A DNA stretch of 64,000 nucleotides. Source: JAUVPY01 sp034412795 (GTDB taxonomy: Bacteria; Chloroflexota; Anaerolineae; 4572-78; NAK82). A model generated the notes under the pieces. It made no database searches. It worked only from the letters and a program-made list of their open reading frames with translations, and was not told the DNA's origin. Made by a program: the position numbers and the translations under genes. Each line of letters starts with the position of its first letter. Within the stretch, counting starts at the first letter, position 1. Below are positions 35,574 through 42,652 of this stretch, piece after piece. The DNA lies in assembly GCA_034412795.1 (NCBI GenBank), contig DAOUMD010000283.1:1-64000 (forward strand), read 5' to 3'.

Positions 35574-35954
35574 ATGGATCAACCTCGCGAAGAATTCGTC
35601 AAGTGGTTAGACGAGCGTGTTCAGGCAACAGGGGGCTTGCGTGAGGCGGCAAGAAGGGCAAACGTATCCCACGCCACGCTATTGCGGGGTTTGCAGGGGG
35701 AGCCGCTCTCATTGCGCACCCTGGAGGGAATTTCGGCCTGGACCGGCGTGAGCCTGGTGCGACTGCTGCATTTGTATGGCTCCGAAGTGCCGGAGGACGA
35801 GCGTGTTGAGGCGGTTATTGCCCGCGTGTTGGATCAGTACCCTCAATTGAGAGGCATCCTGGAACAATCTCTGGATGTACTCGACGACGAAGCGGTGGCC
35901 GAGATCATCGAGTATGTTGAGTTCCAGGCGGAGCGCAGGCGGCGACAGAGGTAG
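35574..35954 (+). CDS. Cro/CI-type helix-turn-helix regulator
   Basis: 126 residues. The helix-turn-helix is GGLREAARRANVSHATLLRGLQG, followed by LSLRTLEGISAWTGVSLVRLL. The C-terminal third is an acidic helical segment (DVLDDEAVAEIIEYVEFQAERR), perhaps for dimer formation. The gene is divergent from the replication operon and shares its control region, the layout of a phage lysogeny switch. It likely represses the leftward operon. Confidence 0.8.
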   Translation: MDQPREEFVKWLDERVQATGGLREAARRANVSHATLLRGLQGEPLSLRTLEGISAWTGVSLVRLLHLYGSEVPEDERVEAVIARVLDQYPQLRGILEQSLDVLDDEAVAEIIEYVEFQAERRRRQR

Positions 35955-36000
35955 CTTTGTGATAGCTTTATGACACATGTCACCAAATCGCCGCTGGCGT

Positions 36001-36036
36001 CTGGTTTGTAACCGTTTTGTAACGGATTCAAACCAG
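36001..36036. promoter_or_regulatory. Nested inverted repeat upstream of the Cys-rich gene
   Basis: CTGGTTTG/CAAACCAG (outer) and CCGTT/AACGG (inner) form one stem-loop. GATTCAAAC is repeated just after it (36025-36033 and 36036-36044). Terminator of the regulator gene or operator of the next one. Confidence 0.55.
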
Positions 36037-36121
36037 ATTCAAACTTTCTCGTGGTAAATTACCCCCCGTGCACAGGGAGAAATCTTAAAAACCAATTAGA
36101 AGAGGAGCAGTTTGCTGCATC

Positions 36122-36361
36122 ATGGAAAAATGTTTCGAGAAGTGTTTCTCGGGGCAAGTGTTCTCCAAGGACCCGGAATGCGAGTGTGATGGTTGCCTGA
36201 TGAAAGAAATAAGCAAGCGCGTTATGCGGGCGATACCCCAGGAGATGCTCGTTCCATTAGTGAAGCACGGGGTTGAAGTCACTCTCGACCATCCTGAACG
36301 CCCCTTTGGAGTATGTGGATTGGTATGGGAGAGCCAGTACATCGTAACCGGGAGTGTATAG
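36122..36361 (+). CDS. Small Cys-rich protein (79 aa)
   Basis: 79 residues with MEKCFEKCF at the start and CECDGCLMKE after it, six Cys in 42 residues or so, likely a metal site. The second half is beta-rich. GAGGAG lies 14 bases before the ATG, which is rather far. It ends at a strong terminator. Unknown function. Confidence 0.5.
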   Translation: MEKCFEKCFSGQVFSKDPECECDGCLMKEISKRVMRAIPQEMLVPLVKHGVEVTLDHPERPFGVCGLVWESQYIVTGSV

Positions 36362-36366
36362 GCAGG

Positions 36367-36401
36367 AAAGAGAGGGGGAGACAGCACCCCCTCTCTTTTT
36401 T
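36367..36401. terminator. Terminator between convergent genes
   Basis: The 12-bp arms AAAGAGAGGGGG and CCCCCTCTCTTT with an 8-nt loop are followed by T residues on the plus strand. It ends the 36122 gene and, with A-U pairs on the other side, probably also the ubiquitin-like cassette. Confidence 0.85.
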
Positions 36402-36690
36402 ACTTCCACGTCCAACCGTGGGTGTTCGCATAGTTGCCATCCTCGTCGAACACGTCCTCTTCAGGTTCCAGATTGAGCTGTCGCCAACTGGAAGCCACCT
36501 TGAGCCAGTCCCAGTGCTCAGCCTTCTGAGCCTCCTCTGTGATCGCCTGGCACGTGGCACCTACGTCGAAAGGTTCAAAAGGACCCCGCACGTGCTCTTC
36601 ATCGAAAAACACCTTCTGGGTGTACTTATTGACTTTGATCACCACACCTGCATCGTGAGTGTAGGTGATCTCCAAGAGATCACGCGTCAT
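36400..36690 (-). CDS. Hypothetical protein coupled to the E1-like gene (96 aa)
   Basis: 96 residues. Its ATG overlaps the E1-like stop (ATGA at 36687-36690), so the two are translated together. The first half is beta-rich (LLEITYTHDAGVVIKVNKYTQKVFFDEEHV), the second helical with one Cys (DVGATCQAITEEAQKAEHWDWL) and an acidic tail. It may be a subunit or substrate of the conjugation system. No family recognised. Confidence 0.65.
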   Translation of the reverse strand: MTRDLLEITYTHDAGVVIKVNKYTQKVFFDEEHVRGPFEPFDVGATCQAITEEAQKAEHWDWLKVASSWRQLNLEPEEDVFDEDGNYANTHGWTWK

Positions 36691-37358
36691 GCGTACACCG
36701 GCAATGTCTTCCAGCTTCGCACGTTGTAGTAAAACTGGAAGGGATACCGCCAGCCGTTTAGATACGCCACCAGCAACCCCGCGATGTGGCCGGCGATGAT
36801 CATCGAATTGAACATGGTGGCTCTGGCCGTGCAGGGCAGATCCTCTGCTTCGCCGGCCAGGCTCTCTTCGTACCTGGCCACCGGCTCCTCGCTCATCATA
36901 TCGACGCAGTAAATGTCCATACTGGTGATGGCCATACGACCGTCGATCAAGAACAAGGTGTCCATGCTCTCCTGGACCTGCTCCCAGATGGCACGTCGTG
37001 CATCCAGGGAGTCCACCGCCGAGATGACGATCTCGCCCAGGGGTTGATCGACGAACTTCTCGTGCTTGTTGGTGATGGTGATGCCGGCCAGGTCGTGGAC
37101 TAGGTGGAAGAGGGCCGTGGTTTTTTTCCAGGCCAGTGTGTCTTGATTCCCGACCCATAGCGGGAGCAACTGGTTGGGCAGGTTGTGTTCCTCCACCGTG
37201 TCGAAGTCGTAGACGGTGATGTTCTCAAACCCCGTCTTGGCCAGGGCGATCACCGTCGCCGCGCCGATCCCACCCGCGCCGATCACGGTGATCGGCTTAT
37301 CCTTGAACTGGGATGGGTCGGCGATGTCTAGTTGGCGTAAGAAGAATGATTGGTTCAT
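36687..37358 (-). CDS. E1/ThiF-like Ubl-activating enzyme of a PRTRC-like cassette
   Basis: 223 residues. Rossmann ATP site VIGAGGIGAATVIALAKTG (24-43), then VYDFDTVEEHNLPNQ (49-63, Asp and Asn-Gln typical of E1/ThiF), ISAVDSLDARRAIW, and a catalytic-type cysteine in LPCTARATMFNSM (Cys176). E1-like enzymes adenylate the C-terminal glycine of a Ubl and take it up on the Cys. Partners are in the same cassette: Ubl (42273), E2-like (41477) and JAB (41496). It is parted from them by small genes and by an opposite-strand gene. The layout resembles the PRTRC/E1-E2-JAB-Ubl operons known from plasmids and phages. Confidence 0.87.
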   Translation of the reverse strand: MNQSFFLRQLDIADPSQFKDKPITVIGAGGIGAATVIALAKTGFENITVYDFDTVEEHNLPNQLLPLWVGNQDTLAWKKTTALFHLVHDLAGITITNKHEKFVDQPLGEIVISAVDSLDARRAIWEQVQESMDTLFLIDGRMAITSMDIYCVDMMSEEPVARYEESLAGEAEDLPCTARATMFNSMIIAGHIAGLLVAYLNGWRYPFQFYYNVRSWKTLPVYA

Positions 37359-37438
37359 ATTTCACCTCTATTGTGATTTTGATTGTTGCCCACCTCGCAG
37401 AGGTTTTAACCGTGGGGCTCTAGCGAGCGAACACACTG

Positions 37439-37467
37439 TTGAAAGCGAGGGTGGAATGTGGTATACT
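37439..37467 (+). promoter_or_regulatory. Promoter of the pentapeptide-repeat gene
   Basis: TTGAAA (37439-37444), 17-base spacer, TATACT (37462-37467), with AATGTGG directly before the -10. The same AATGTGGTATACT occurs before the 45538 gene. Confidence 0.75.
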
Positions 37468-37500
37468 TGAATATATGCGACAGCCTGTGGAGGTGCGAGC

Positions 37501-38526
37501 ATGGCCAACGAGGAACATCTCAAGATACTTATGGAGGGAGTCAAGTCTTGGAATCGGTGGCGGGAAGAGAATCCTGATGTAGTGCCAGAGCTCAGCGGGA
37601 TGGACGTCGGCGCGAAGGACCTCGTCGGCGCGAACTTGAGTGGAGCAAAACTCGGCGGGGCGTACTTGGATGGTGCGAACTTCGCCAGGGTGAACTTCAA
37701 CGGCGCAGACCTCAGGGCGGCGCGCCTCAGCGAGGCGAACTTCAGCATGGCGGATCTAATCGGGGCGGACCTTCGCGACGCGCACCTCTGCAGCTCGTAC
37801 TTCCGCAAGGCGGACCTTAGCAGGGCGACTCTGTGTGGGGCGAGACTAGAAAGGGCACTGCTGATCGAGACTAACCTCAAAGAGGCGACCCTTACCGGAT
37901 GTTCAATCTATGGGATTTCGGCCTGGGAATTGAATTTAGAGGGAGCGTTTCAATCCAATCTGGTCATCTCGCGCCCTGGCGAGCCTATCATCACGGTAGA
38001 CAACCTAGAAGTTGCCCAGTTCATCTACTTACTCCTTCACAACGAGAAAATCCGCCACGTCATTGATACTATCACCTCCAAAGTGGTGTTGATTCTGGGC
38101 CGCTTCACACCGGAACGAAAGAAGATTCTGGATGCGATGCGGGAAGAGCTTCGGACGCGTGATTATTTGCCCGTCTTGTTCGACTTCGAGAAACCCAGTA
38201 GCCGCGATCTTACAGAGACCATCTCAACCCTGGCTCACATGGCTCGGTTCGTTATCGCCGACATCACAGATGCCAAGAGTATCCCACAGGAGTTACAGTG
38301 CATTGTCCCCGACCTGCCATCGGTCCCGGTTCAGCCGTTGATAGCCAGCTCGGACTACGAGTATGGCATGTTCGAGCATTTCAGACGCTTTCCGTGGGTG
38401 TTGGACACATACCAATACGATAGCCTGGATGAGTTGCTGGACGCCCTCAAGGAAAAAGTAATCGACCCTGCGGAAACGAAGGCAAAAGAGCTAATCAGTA
38501 TTCCTCCGGCAGCAAAAACGTCGTAG
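37501..38526 (+). CDS. Pentapeptide-repeat protein with TIR-like C-terminal domain
   Basis: 341 residues, GGAGG before the ATG. Residues about 38-150 are pentapeptide repeats of the A(D/N)LxG type (LVGANLSGAKLGGAYLDGANF), which fold as a right-handed beta-helix. Residues about 195-325 form an alpha/beta domain: VVLILGRFTPERKKILDAMREEL, YLPVLFDFE, ETISTLAHMARFVIADITDAKSIPQELQ. This looks like a TIR- or nucleotide-hydrolase-like fold, which is inference. The gene has its own promoter and lies inside the Ubl cassette on the other strand, as defence cargo often does. It ends 32 bases inside the next gene. Confidence 0.75.
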   Translation: MANEEHLKILMEGVKSWNRWREENPDVVPELSGMDVGAKDLVGANLSGAKLGGAYLDGANFARVNFNGADLRAARLSEANFSMADLIGADLRDAHLCSSYFRKADLSRATLCGARLERALLIETNLKEATLTGCSIYGISAWELNLEGAFQSNLVISRPGEPIITVDNLEVAQFIYLLLHNEKIRHVIDTITSKVVLILGRFTPERKKILDAMREELRTRDYLPVLFDFEKPSSRDLTETISTLAHMARFVIADITDAKSIPQELQCIVPDLPSVPVQPLIASSDYEYGMFEHFRRFPWVLDTYQYDSLDELLDALKEKVIDPAETKAKELISIPPAAKTS

Positions 38527-38773
38527 CCGATCTGTCGGCCTCGGTGATGATCCACACCTTCACGCCAGTACTCAGCGTGTATGCCGACAGGATGCGAAAC
38601 CCCTTCTCGACCGAGAAGTCGTTCTCTTTGGCGTCGTGTTCATCCACCTCTCCCCAGTCGCCTTTCACATGGCGGGCGAGCAGCTCCAGCCCATTCACGC
38701 CGGCCAGCTTCATGGCCTCCAGGGCACCGGGCGTACTCATGATCTGGCCTGGTTTGAATAGTGGCTTACTCAT
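38495..38773 (-). CDS. Conserved mobile-element protein (92 aa)
   Basis: 92 residues, GGAGG before the ATG. FKPGQIMSTPGALEAM, RHVKGDWGEVDEHDAKEND, GFRILSAYTLSTGVKVWIITEADRSATTFLLPEEY: I recognise this as a common small protein of plasmids and integrated elements, with no assigned function. Its end overlaps the end of the pentapeptide-repeat gene. Confidence 0.8.
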   Translation of the reverse strand: MSKPLFKPGQIMSTPGALEAMKLAGVNGLELLARHVKGDWGEVDEHDAKENDFSVEKGFRILSAYTLSTGVKVWIITEADRSATTFLLPEEY

Positions 38774-38952
38774 ACGTCCTCCTCTTTGGGACCGGTAATA
38801 ACGCCTCGGTCTACCAGGTCATTGTACAAGCCGGTCACCCGCGCCTCTTCCTCTTCATCCTGAACGTCCCAGTCCAGGATCACCACGTCTATCTCGTCCG
38901 GCGCGTGGATCTCGACGACCTGCCCGCCGCGCACTTCGATGACTACGATCAT
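38770..38952 (-). CDS. Small acidic protein (60 aa)
   Basis: 60 residues with GGAGG before the ATG. Beta-rich start (IVVIEVRGGQVVEI) and a very acidic middle (WDVQDEEEEA). The stop overlaps the next start. Unknown. Confidence 0.6.
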   Translation of the reverse strand: MIVVIEVRGGQVVEIHAPDEIDVVILDWDVQDEEEEARVTGLYNDLVDRGVITGPKEEDV

Positions 38953-39332
38953 CACACGTCCTCCTCGAACATCAAGTAGCAGTGGAACTTGCGGTCGCTG
39001 TCGTGAAAGTCCACCACGATGTAAGCGTGGTCGCGGTTGATGTTGTTGACCAGGCCCGTTTCCTTGGCCAGGCGCAGAGCATCATCCACCATAGCCTCCT
39101 GGGCAGTCTGGTCATTCAGCCGCCAGGTAGAAACGGTGACTGGATCGTACACTGCGATCTCGACCCCACTGATCTCTGCGCTCAGTTCATGGACACTGAC
39201 TATCGCGTCGATCCTGGTCGGGATACCTTGCACCATCCCGCGAGAGTAATCTCTCGTGAACACATTGATGGGGGCATCGCTGATTGCTTCCTTGATCTTG
39301 CCGTCGTCCACAATGATGAGTATGTTGTTCAT
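38952..39332 (-). CDS. Hypothetical protein (126 aa)
   Basis: 126 residues from ATG 39332, seven to eight bases after AGGAGG; an in-frame ATG at 39422 is an alternative. MNNILIIVDDGKIKEAISDAP at the start is a beta-hairpin style shared with other element proteins. Later DAIVSVHELSAEIS and YIVVDFHDSDRKFHCYLMF. No recognised domain. Confidence 0.6.
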   Translation of the reverse strand: MNNILIIVDDGKIKEAISDAPINVFTRDYSRGMVQGIPTRIDAIVSVHELSAEISGVEIAVYDPVTVSTWRLNDQTAQEAMVDDALRLAKETGLVNNINRDHAYIVVDFHDSDRKFHCYLMFEEDV

Positions 39333-39422
39333 TTCTGATCCTCCTGATCGCTTCAAGAGTTTTCTTGCGCTTAACTTGGAGCGATTCCACCTGTCGGCGG
39401 TAGGCCATTCGGCCAGCTCCAT

Positions 39423-39722
39423 TCAAGCATCATCGATGAGTTTCCTTTCGGCGTCGAGGATGTCGGCTTCCATGATGGCGAAACAGTTCGTGTTCAAAGG
39501 ACAACTGGCGCAGAACGCGCTGTCTACCAGGCTGTCCGGCTCCTGCCGGCACACGAACTCGTCGGGGTCTTCGTAGGGACCCAGTTTGCTCTCGATGGCC
39601 ATCATCCAGGTGAGACTCTCGATGTAGTCGTCGTCCGGGGGGATTCCGAGTTGGGCTCTTTCGTGCTCTTGCAGCCAGTCGCCTTCGAGCCTCCTCCAGG
39701 CGCTTTGTTCCCACTCGTCCAT
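39423..39722 (-). CDS. Small protein with WhiB-like four-cysteine spacing
   Basis: About 99 residues; the start is uncertain (ATG 39722, or GTG 39752 directly after AAGAGGAGG). The C-terminal half has Cys-x12-Cys-x2-Cys-x5-Cys (FVCRQEP, then FCASCPLNTNCFA), close to the iron-sulphur ligand spacing of WhiB proteins and their phage relatives. It begins right after the JAB exon 2. A regulator of the cassette is possible but unproven. Confidence 0.6.
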   Translation of the reverse strand: MDEWEQSAWRRLEGDWLQEHERAQLGIPPDDDYIESLTWMMAIESKLGPYEDPDEFVCRQEPDSLVDSAFCASCPLNTNCFAIMEADILDAERKLIDDA

Positions 39723-39783
39723 CCACTCGAAAGGGTCAGGCTGAACCTGCACCCTCCTCTTCCACGACGGGGTCGGGACTCCA

Positions 39784-40140
39784 TTATTCCGCGTAGAGGG
39801 TTGTGCAATCCTCGCAGATACCGTCCTCCTCCACGTCGGCTTCGGGGCATTCATCGTCGCAAAACCCACCGAGGTCGCGGCGCTGCTCAAGCAGCTCCAG
39901 GACCTCGGCCTTGGCCTCCTCTGCTACCTCTCGCAAGTCTGGCGCCATAACCTGGACCGGGATGCGGTCCACGTAAGCATTGTCTCCCTCGTCAGGGCCA
40001 CTGCGATCCCAGCGAGCACGAATGCCAGACGGGGTGAGGACGAAAGCAAAGGTCTGGAGTACTTCCGGCAAGCCCAGCTCATGGACCCGTTGACGCAATG
40101 TGTTCACGTCGATGCTTGACCAGTTGGTGATAGGATGCTT
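39784..40140 (-). CDS. JAB/JAMM peptidase, exon 2 (C-terminal part)
   Basis: 118 codons from AAG 40140 to TAA 39784. Read after exon 1 it continues the protein as KHPITNWSSIDVNTL, giving the JAMM ligands His145 and Asp154 (with Ser151) that exon 1 lacks. After it come VLQTFAFVLTPSGIRARWDR and VDRIPVQVM, the usual JAB strands, then an acidic tail with CDDECPEADVEEDGICEDC (four Cys). An alternative frame with a TTG start at 40167 lies partly inside the intron and would not have the first His. The base before it is G, as at group I intron ends. Confidence 0.85.
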   Translation of the reverse strand, partial: KHPITNWSSIDVNTLRQRVHELGLPEVLQTFAFVLTPSGIRARWDRSGPDEGDNAYVDRIPVQVMAPDLREVAEEAKAEVLELLEQRRDLGGFCDDECPEADVEEDGICEDCTTLYAE

Positions 40141-41067
40141 CGATCTGTTACTTTTGTGACCATCCAACAGGATGGCGGGTGGTCATTTCTGCCACCTCTG
40201 CATCTTTGTGAGTCTTGGAAAGTACGATGCAGTCCAGACTATGCCATCATCTCAAAGAGATGCCCCTTGGTAGTCGTTACGGGCTTCCCTTGCGGGCTGT
40301 CCCTCGGCGTTACCCTCTCCAGGGCTTTCACCGATATTCAGGGTTTTTCCTGGTGTGTCACCACACCAGGGCACTGTATGCTTTATCGTGTTTGTGTTGC
40401 ATGTAGAGGGTGGCGTTTTGATACAACCACTCTCGCAACGCCAGGGACTCATCCTGGCGACTGGTGTATAGGGCAGGCATTGGTTCTCGTGCTTGGATGC
40501 GCGTCTCTACGGGGATCATCCCCTGAACATCTTCCAGGAACTCCAGTGTGCCTCGCAGCGACCAGCGAAGTCGCAGCCTGCCATTTGCTAATGAGTTTTC
40601 TAACACAGGTCCACCATCAGCGTCCATAATCCCGCGAATCAGATGTGGCCATAGCTCCTCTGGAACATGAGGGCTGATCGGTCCCATATCGTATGACTTG
40701 TAGCGGGTGATGCCTTTGGCGATGAAGTCACGAGCCATCTCGGCTGAGTTAAGAAGCAAGCGAACCTTCTGGCCGTCGCTCCACGACGATTTGTTATCGT
40801 AGGTTCTCAAGGGCGGCGGATTGCCTCCCAGTTCCGTGCGAAGTTGCTCCAGAATCTCTGAACCATGCACGAGGTCTATCGCAACCCCGCGTAGTCCATT
40901 GTCGTACTTCAGCCAGCCATCGCACGCTATCAGGCCAAAGAAGTACGCTTTTGCCTCGCTGTCTATCTCGTGAAAAAAGGACCTGTCGTATTGATACTTC
41001 CTTGGTGGTGCCATCACTACTCCTTTCATGGCCCCACACACCAGTCTCAAGCACAACAAGCTCTTTA
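40141..41067 (-). mobile_element. Group I intron with LAGLIDADG endonuclease gene, inside the JAB active-site motif
   Basis: 927 nt. The 5' exon ends in U (CAU) and the intron ends in G (GAUCG), as in group I introns. P1: exon GGCAU pairs with intron GUGCU, a G-U pair at the splice site. P10: exon 2 AAGC can pair with GCUU in the P1 loop. The core has R-element AACGACUACC (40269-40278), P8 hairpin CAUCUC-UUU-GAGAUG, and S-element AUAGUC (40237-40242); GACUA/UAGUC form P7. A P-like element AUAUCGGUGAAAG lies upstream. The open frame of the host gene is exactly restored by removing it. Confidence 0.9.
40358..41014 (-). CDS. LAGLIDADG homing endonuclease encoded in the group I intron
   Basis: 218 residues from ATG 41014, five bases after AAAGGAG. 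Two LAGLIDADG motifs are seen: AYFFGLIACDGWL and PHLIRGIMDADGG, about 100 residues apart, so it is a single-chain enzyme. Between them is the usual mixed alpha/beta segment. The stop lies just before the conserved intron core. It should cut intronless alleles of the JAB gene at the HxH codons and so spread the intron. An earlier in-frame ATG at 41077 reaches into exon 1 and is unlikely. Confidence 0.88.
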   Translation of the reverse strand: MAPPRKYQYDRSFFHEIDSEAKAYFFGLIACDGWLKYDNGLRGVAIDLVHGSEILEQLRTELGGNPPPLRTYDNKSSWSDGQKVRLLLNSAEMARDFIAKGITRYKSYDMGPISPHVPEELWPHLIRGIMDADGGPVLENSLANGRLRLRWSLRGTLEFLEDVQGMIPVETRIQAREPMPALYTSRQDESLALREWLYQNATLYMQHKHDKAYSALVW

Positions 41068-41496
41068 ATGCCACCACGCCAACTGGTTGGCCTTATAGCC
41101 CATCGACCGGGCCTTCATCATGAGTTGCACTCGAATTTCTTCCGGCATCTCGGTGTAGCCGCCGGTGGATTCCTCGATAGCGCAACCGAGCAGGATGTCT
41201 TCGATCACGAAGGTGCAAGGTTCGTCGGGATCGGCCTCGACCGGCTCGGCCAGCAGGGCATAGCCGGATAGTTCCAGGCCGCCCGAATTCTTGTGCCAGG
41301 TCTCCAGCTTGACCATCGCCTTCGGATCAATCAGGACTTCCCAATGGTTCGGAGTCTCAAGCTGCTCGCCACGCGGCCAGCCGGCCATGGTGCGAGACTC
41401 TCTTACTTCTGGTTCCAACGTGAGAACTTGTTCGGGCTCTGCCAAAAGGCTGGTCCCGTTGGTTCTATGAAACCATCTACGCCAAAGGTTTTTCAT
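41068..41496 (-). CDS. JAB/JAMM peptidase, exon 1 (N-terminal part)
   Basis: 143 codons, AAGGAGG before ATG 41496, which lies 20 bases inside the E2-like gene. The catalytic glutamate is in SGGLELSGYALLAE (Glu75), followed by VIEDILL and the helix VQLMMKARSMGYKANQLAWWH. The frame stops (TAA) one codon after His143, the first His of HxH, because the intron begins there. Spliced, the protein is 261 residues. JAB proteases remove or mature Ubl modifiers; here the natural partner is the Ubl at 42273. Confidence 0.87.
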
Positions 41497-42211
41497 TTCG
41501 ATAACCTCCTTCGTTAAAACGACCCAACTGCATCAGGGGCGAGCCTGGGTCGTAGATCGCTAAGTATTTCAAGAAGGCACCAACCAGCGACCCGTAGTCG
41601 TGGCGCTCCAGCATCTTCTTGAAGATGGGGCCGAACGTGCCGAGACATCCGTAGCCCATCCAATGCGGGTGGGGGCCTTGCTCCTGGATATAATCCCGTC
41701 GTCTCAAGAAGAACGCGCTGGACGGGGCGCTTCGCGTCGGGTCGAACCACACGTCGTATGTTCCCAGCACAACCTTGCGGATAATGACGGGCGCGGTGAT
41801 GAATACTGCGCACGGCCTGCCCAGGCGCTCCTTGATCTCCACGGCACGCAGGCCACGGATCAAACTCAGCATAAGCACTTCGTTCCTGGCCTTGCTTACC
41901 AGGCGCTCTTGTTGGACCCCGGCCTGTCGTTCGAGTTCCTCAAGGTCCGCCTGGAACTTCTTCAGTCGGCGTTTCTGGACCGGGGAGATGAAGTTGAGGC
42001 TCTCGATCTGCTTGATCTCGCGCTCCAGGGCTTGCATCTGGCGACCGACTTCTCCCATGTCGCCGCGTATGCCAACCATGAACAACTTGGTTAGCTCGTG
42101 CTGCAAATCGTTGTTGATCCAGGGCACCACCGGCGGGAAATGCAATTCATCCTGGTCATTGATGTACTTGCCGATGATCCACGTCTGTCTTGTTTTCTTG
42201 GTGATCCTCAT
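41477..42211 (-). CDS. E2-like Ubl-conjugating enzyme with N-terminal coiled coil
   Basis: 244 residues from ATG 42211 (GAAGGAGG upstream). Residues about 50-115 form a coiled coil (MGEVGRQMQALEREIKQIE; RRLKKFQADLEELERQ). The second half shows the E2-like pattern of bacterial Ubl systems: HPHWMGYGCLGTFGP with His181, His183 and Cys189, then the helix FLKYLAIYDPGSPL. The Cys would take the Ubl from the E1-like enzyme. Gene order Ubl, E2, JAB matches known bacterial Ubl operons; the coiled coil is unusual. Confidence 0.8.
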   Translation of the reverse strand: MRITKKTRQTWIIGKYINDQDELHFPPVVPWINNDLQHELTKLFMVGIRGDMGEVGRQMQALEREIKQIESLNFISPVQKRRLKKFQADLEELERQAGVQQERLVSKARNEVLMLSLIRGLRAVEIKERLGRPCAVFITAPVIIRKVVLGTYDVWFDPTRSAPSSAFFLRRRDYIQEQGPHPHWMGYGCLGTFGPIFKKMLERHDYGSLVGAFLKYLAIYDPGSPLMQLGRFNEGGYRNEKPLA

Positions 42212-42272
42212 AGCCAACCTCCTTCACGAAAAGAGGAGGGACTAACGTCCCCCCTCTTTCGCGTATTCGGTT

Positions 42273-42620
42273 CTAGCGACCGCCGGCCAGCTTGCCGACG
42301 ATGTAGACGCTCTCGCCAGCCTGGACCACGTGATCGGGGCCGACCAGGTTGCCGTCGAGGTAGAACTTCGTCTCCCCCCTGGCTTCCAGGTCCATAGCGC
42401 CCAACATGCGCAGGATGGTGACGGCGCCACCACGCTCGGCCAGCAAAGCGACGTTCACGTAGCGCTCGCCGAAGGAGTCGTGGATGATGGCCGCGTAGTT
42501 GTCCTGGTCCACCGGCTCCTCGTACTCGACCAGTGATGGGCCGGTGACGGGCAAGGTGAACTCGCCGTCGTCTTGTGTGTCGAAGAGTTCCTCTTCTTCG
42601 TTGTACAGTTCGTCGTCCAT
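42273..42620 (-). CDS. Ubiquitin-like (beta-grasp) protein ending in Gly-Gly-Arg
   Basis: 115 residues, AGGAGGG before the ATG. A very acidic tail (MDDELYNEEEELFDTQDDGE) is followed by a MoaD/ubiquitin-sized region: YVNVALLAERGGAVTILRML, TKFYLDGNLVGPDHVVQAGE, SVYIVGKLAGGR. The final Gly-Gly is where Ubls are joined to targets; the Arg after it would need trimming, a job for the JAB protease. It precedes the E2-like gene by about 60 bases. It is longer than PRTRC protein C. Confidence 0.78.
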   Translation of the reverse strand: MDDELYNEEEELFDTQDDGEFTLPVTGPSLVEYEEPVDQDNYAAIIHDSFGERYVNVALLAERGGAVTILRMLGAMDLEARGETKFYLDGNLVGPDHVVQAGESVYIVGKLAGGR

Positions 42621-42652
42621 GGGTATTCCCTCCTGGAAATATGGATTTGATA

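Noticed and set aside
36729..37158. N-terminal extension of the 36400 gene inside the E1-like gene
   Set aside because: The extension is an out-of-frame reading of the E1-like gene; the ATGA overlap at 36687-36690 gives the true start.
37368..37880. Minus-strand frame of 170 codons with repeated Leu/Ala/Pro pattern
   Set aside because: It is the mirror of the pentapeptide repeats of the plus-strand gene; periodicity explains the open frame.
40141..40167. TTG start at 40165-40167 for a separate 127-aa gene
   Set aside because: It would begin inside the intron, lacks a ribosome site, and would give a JAB tail without its first catalytic His.
41012..41077. Endonuclease start at ATG 41077
   Set aside because: It overlaps exon 1; ATG 41014 has AAAGGAG at the right distance.
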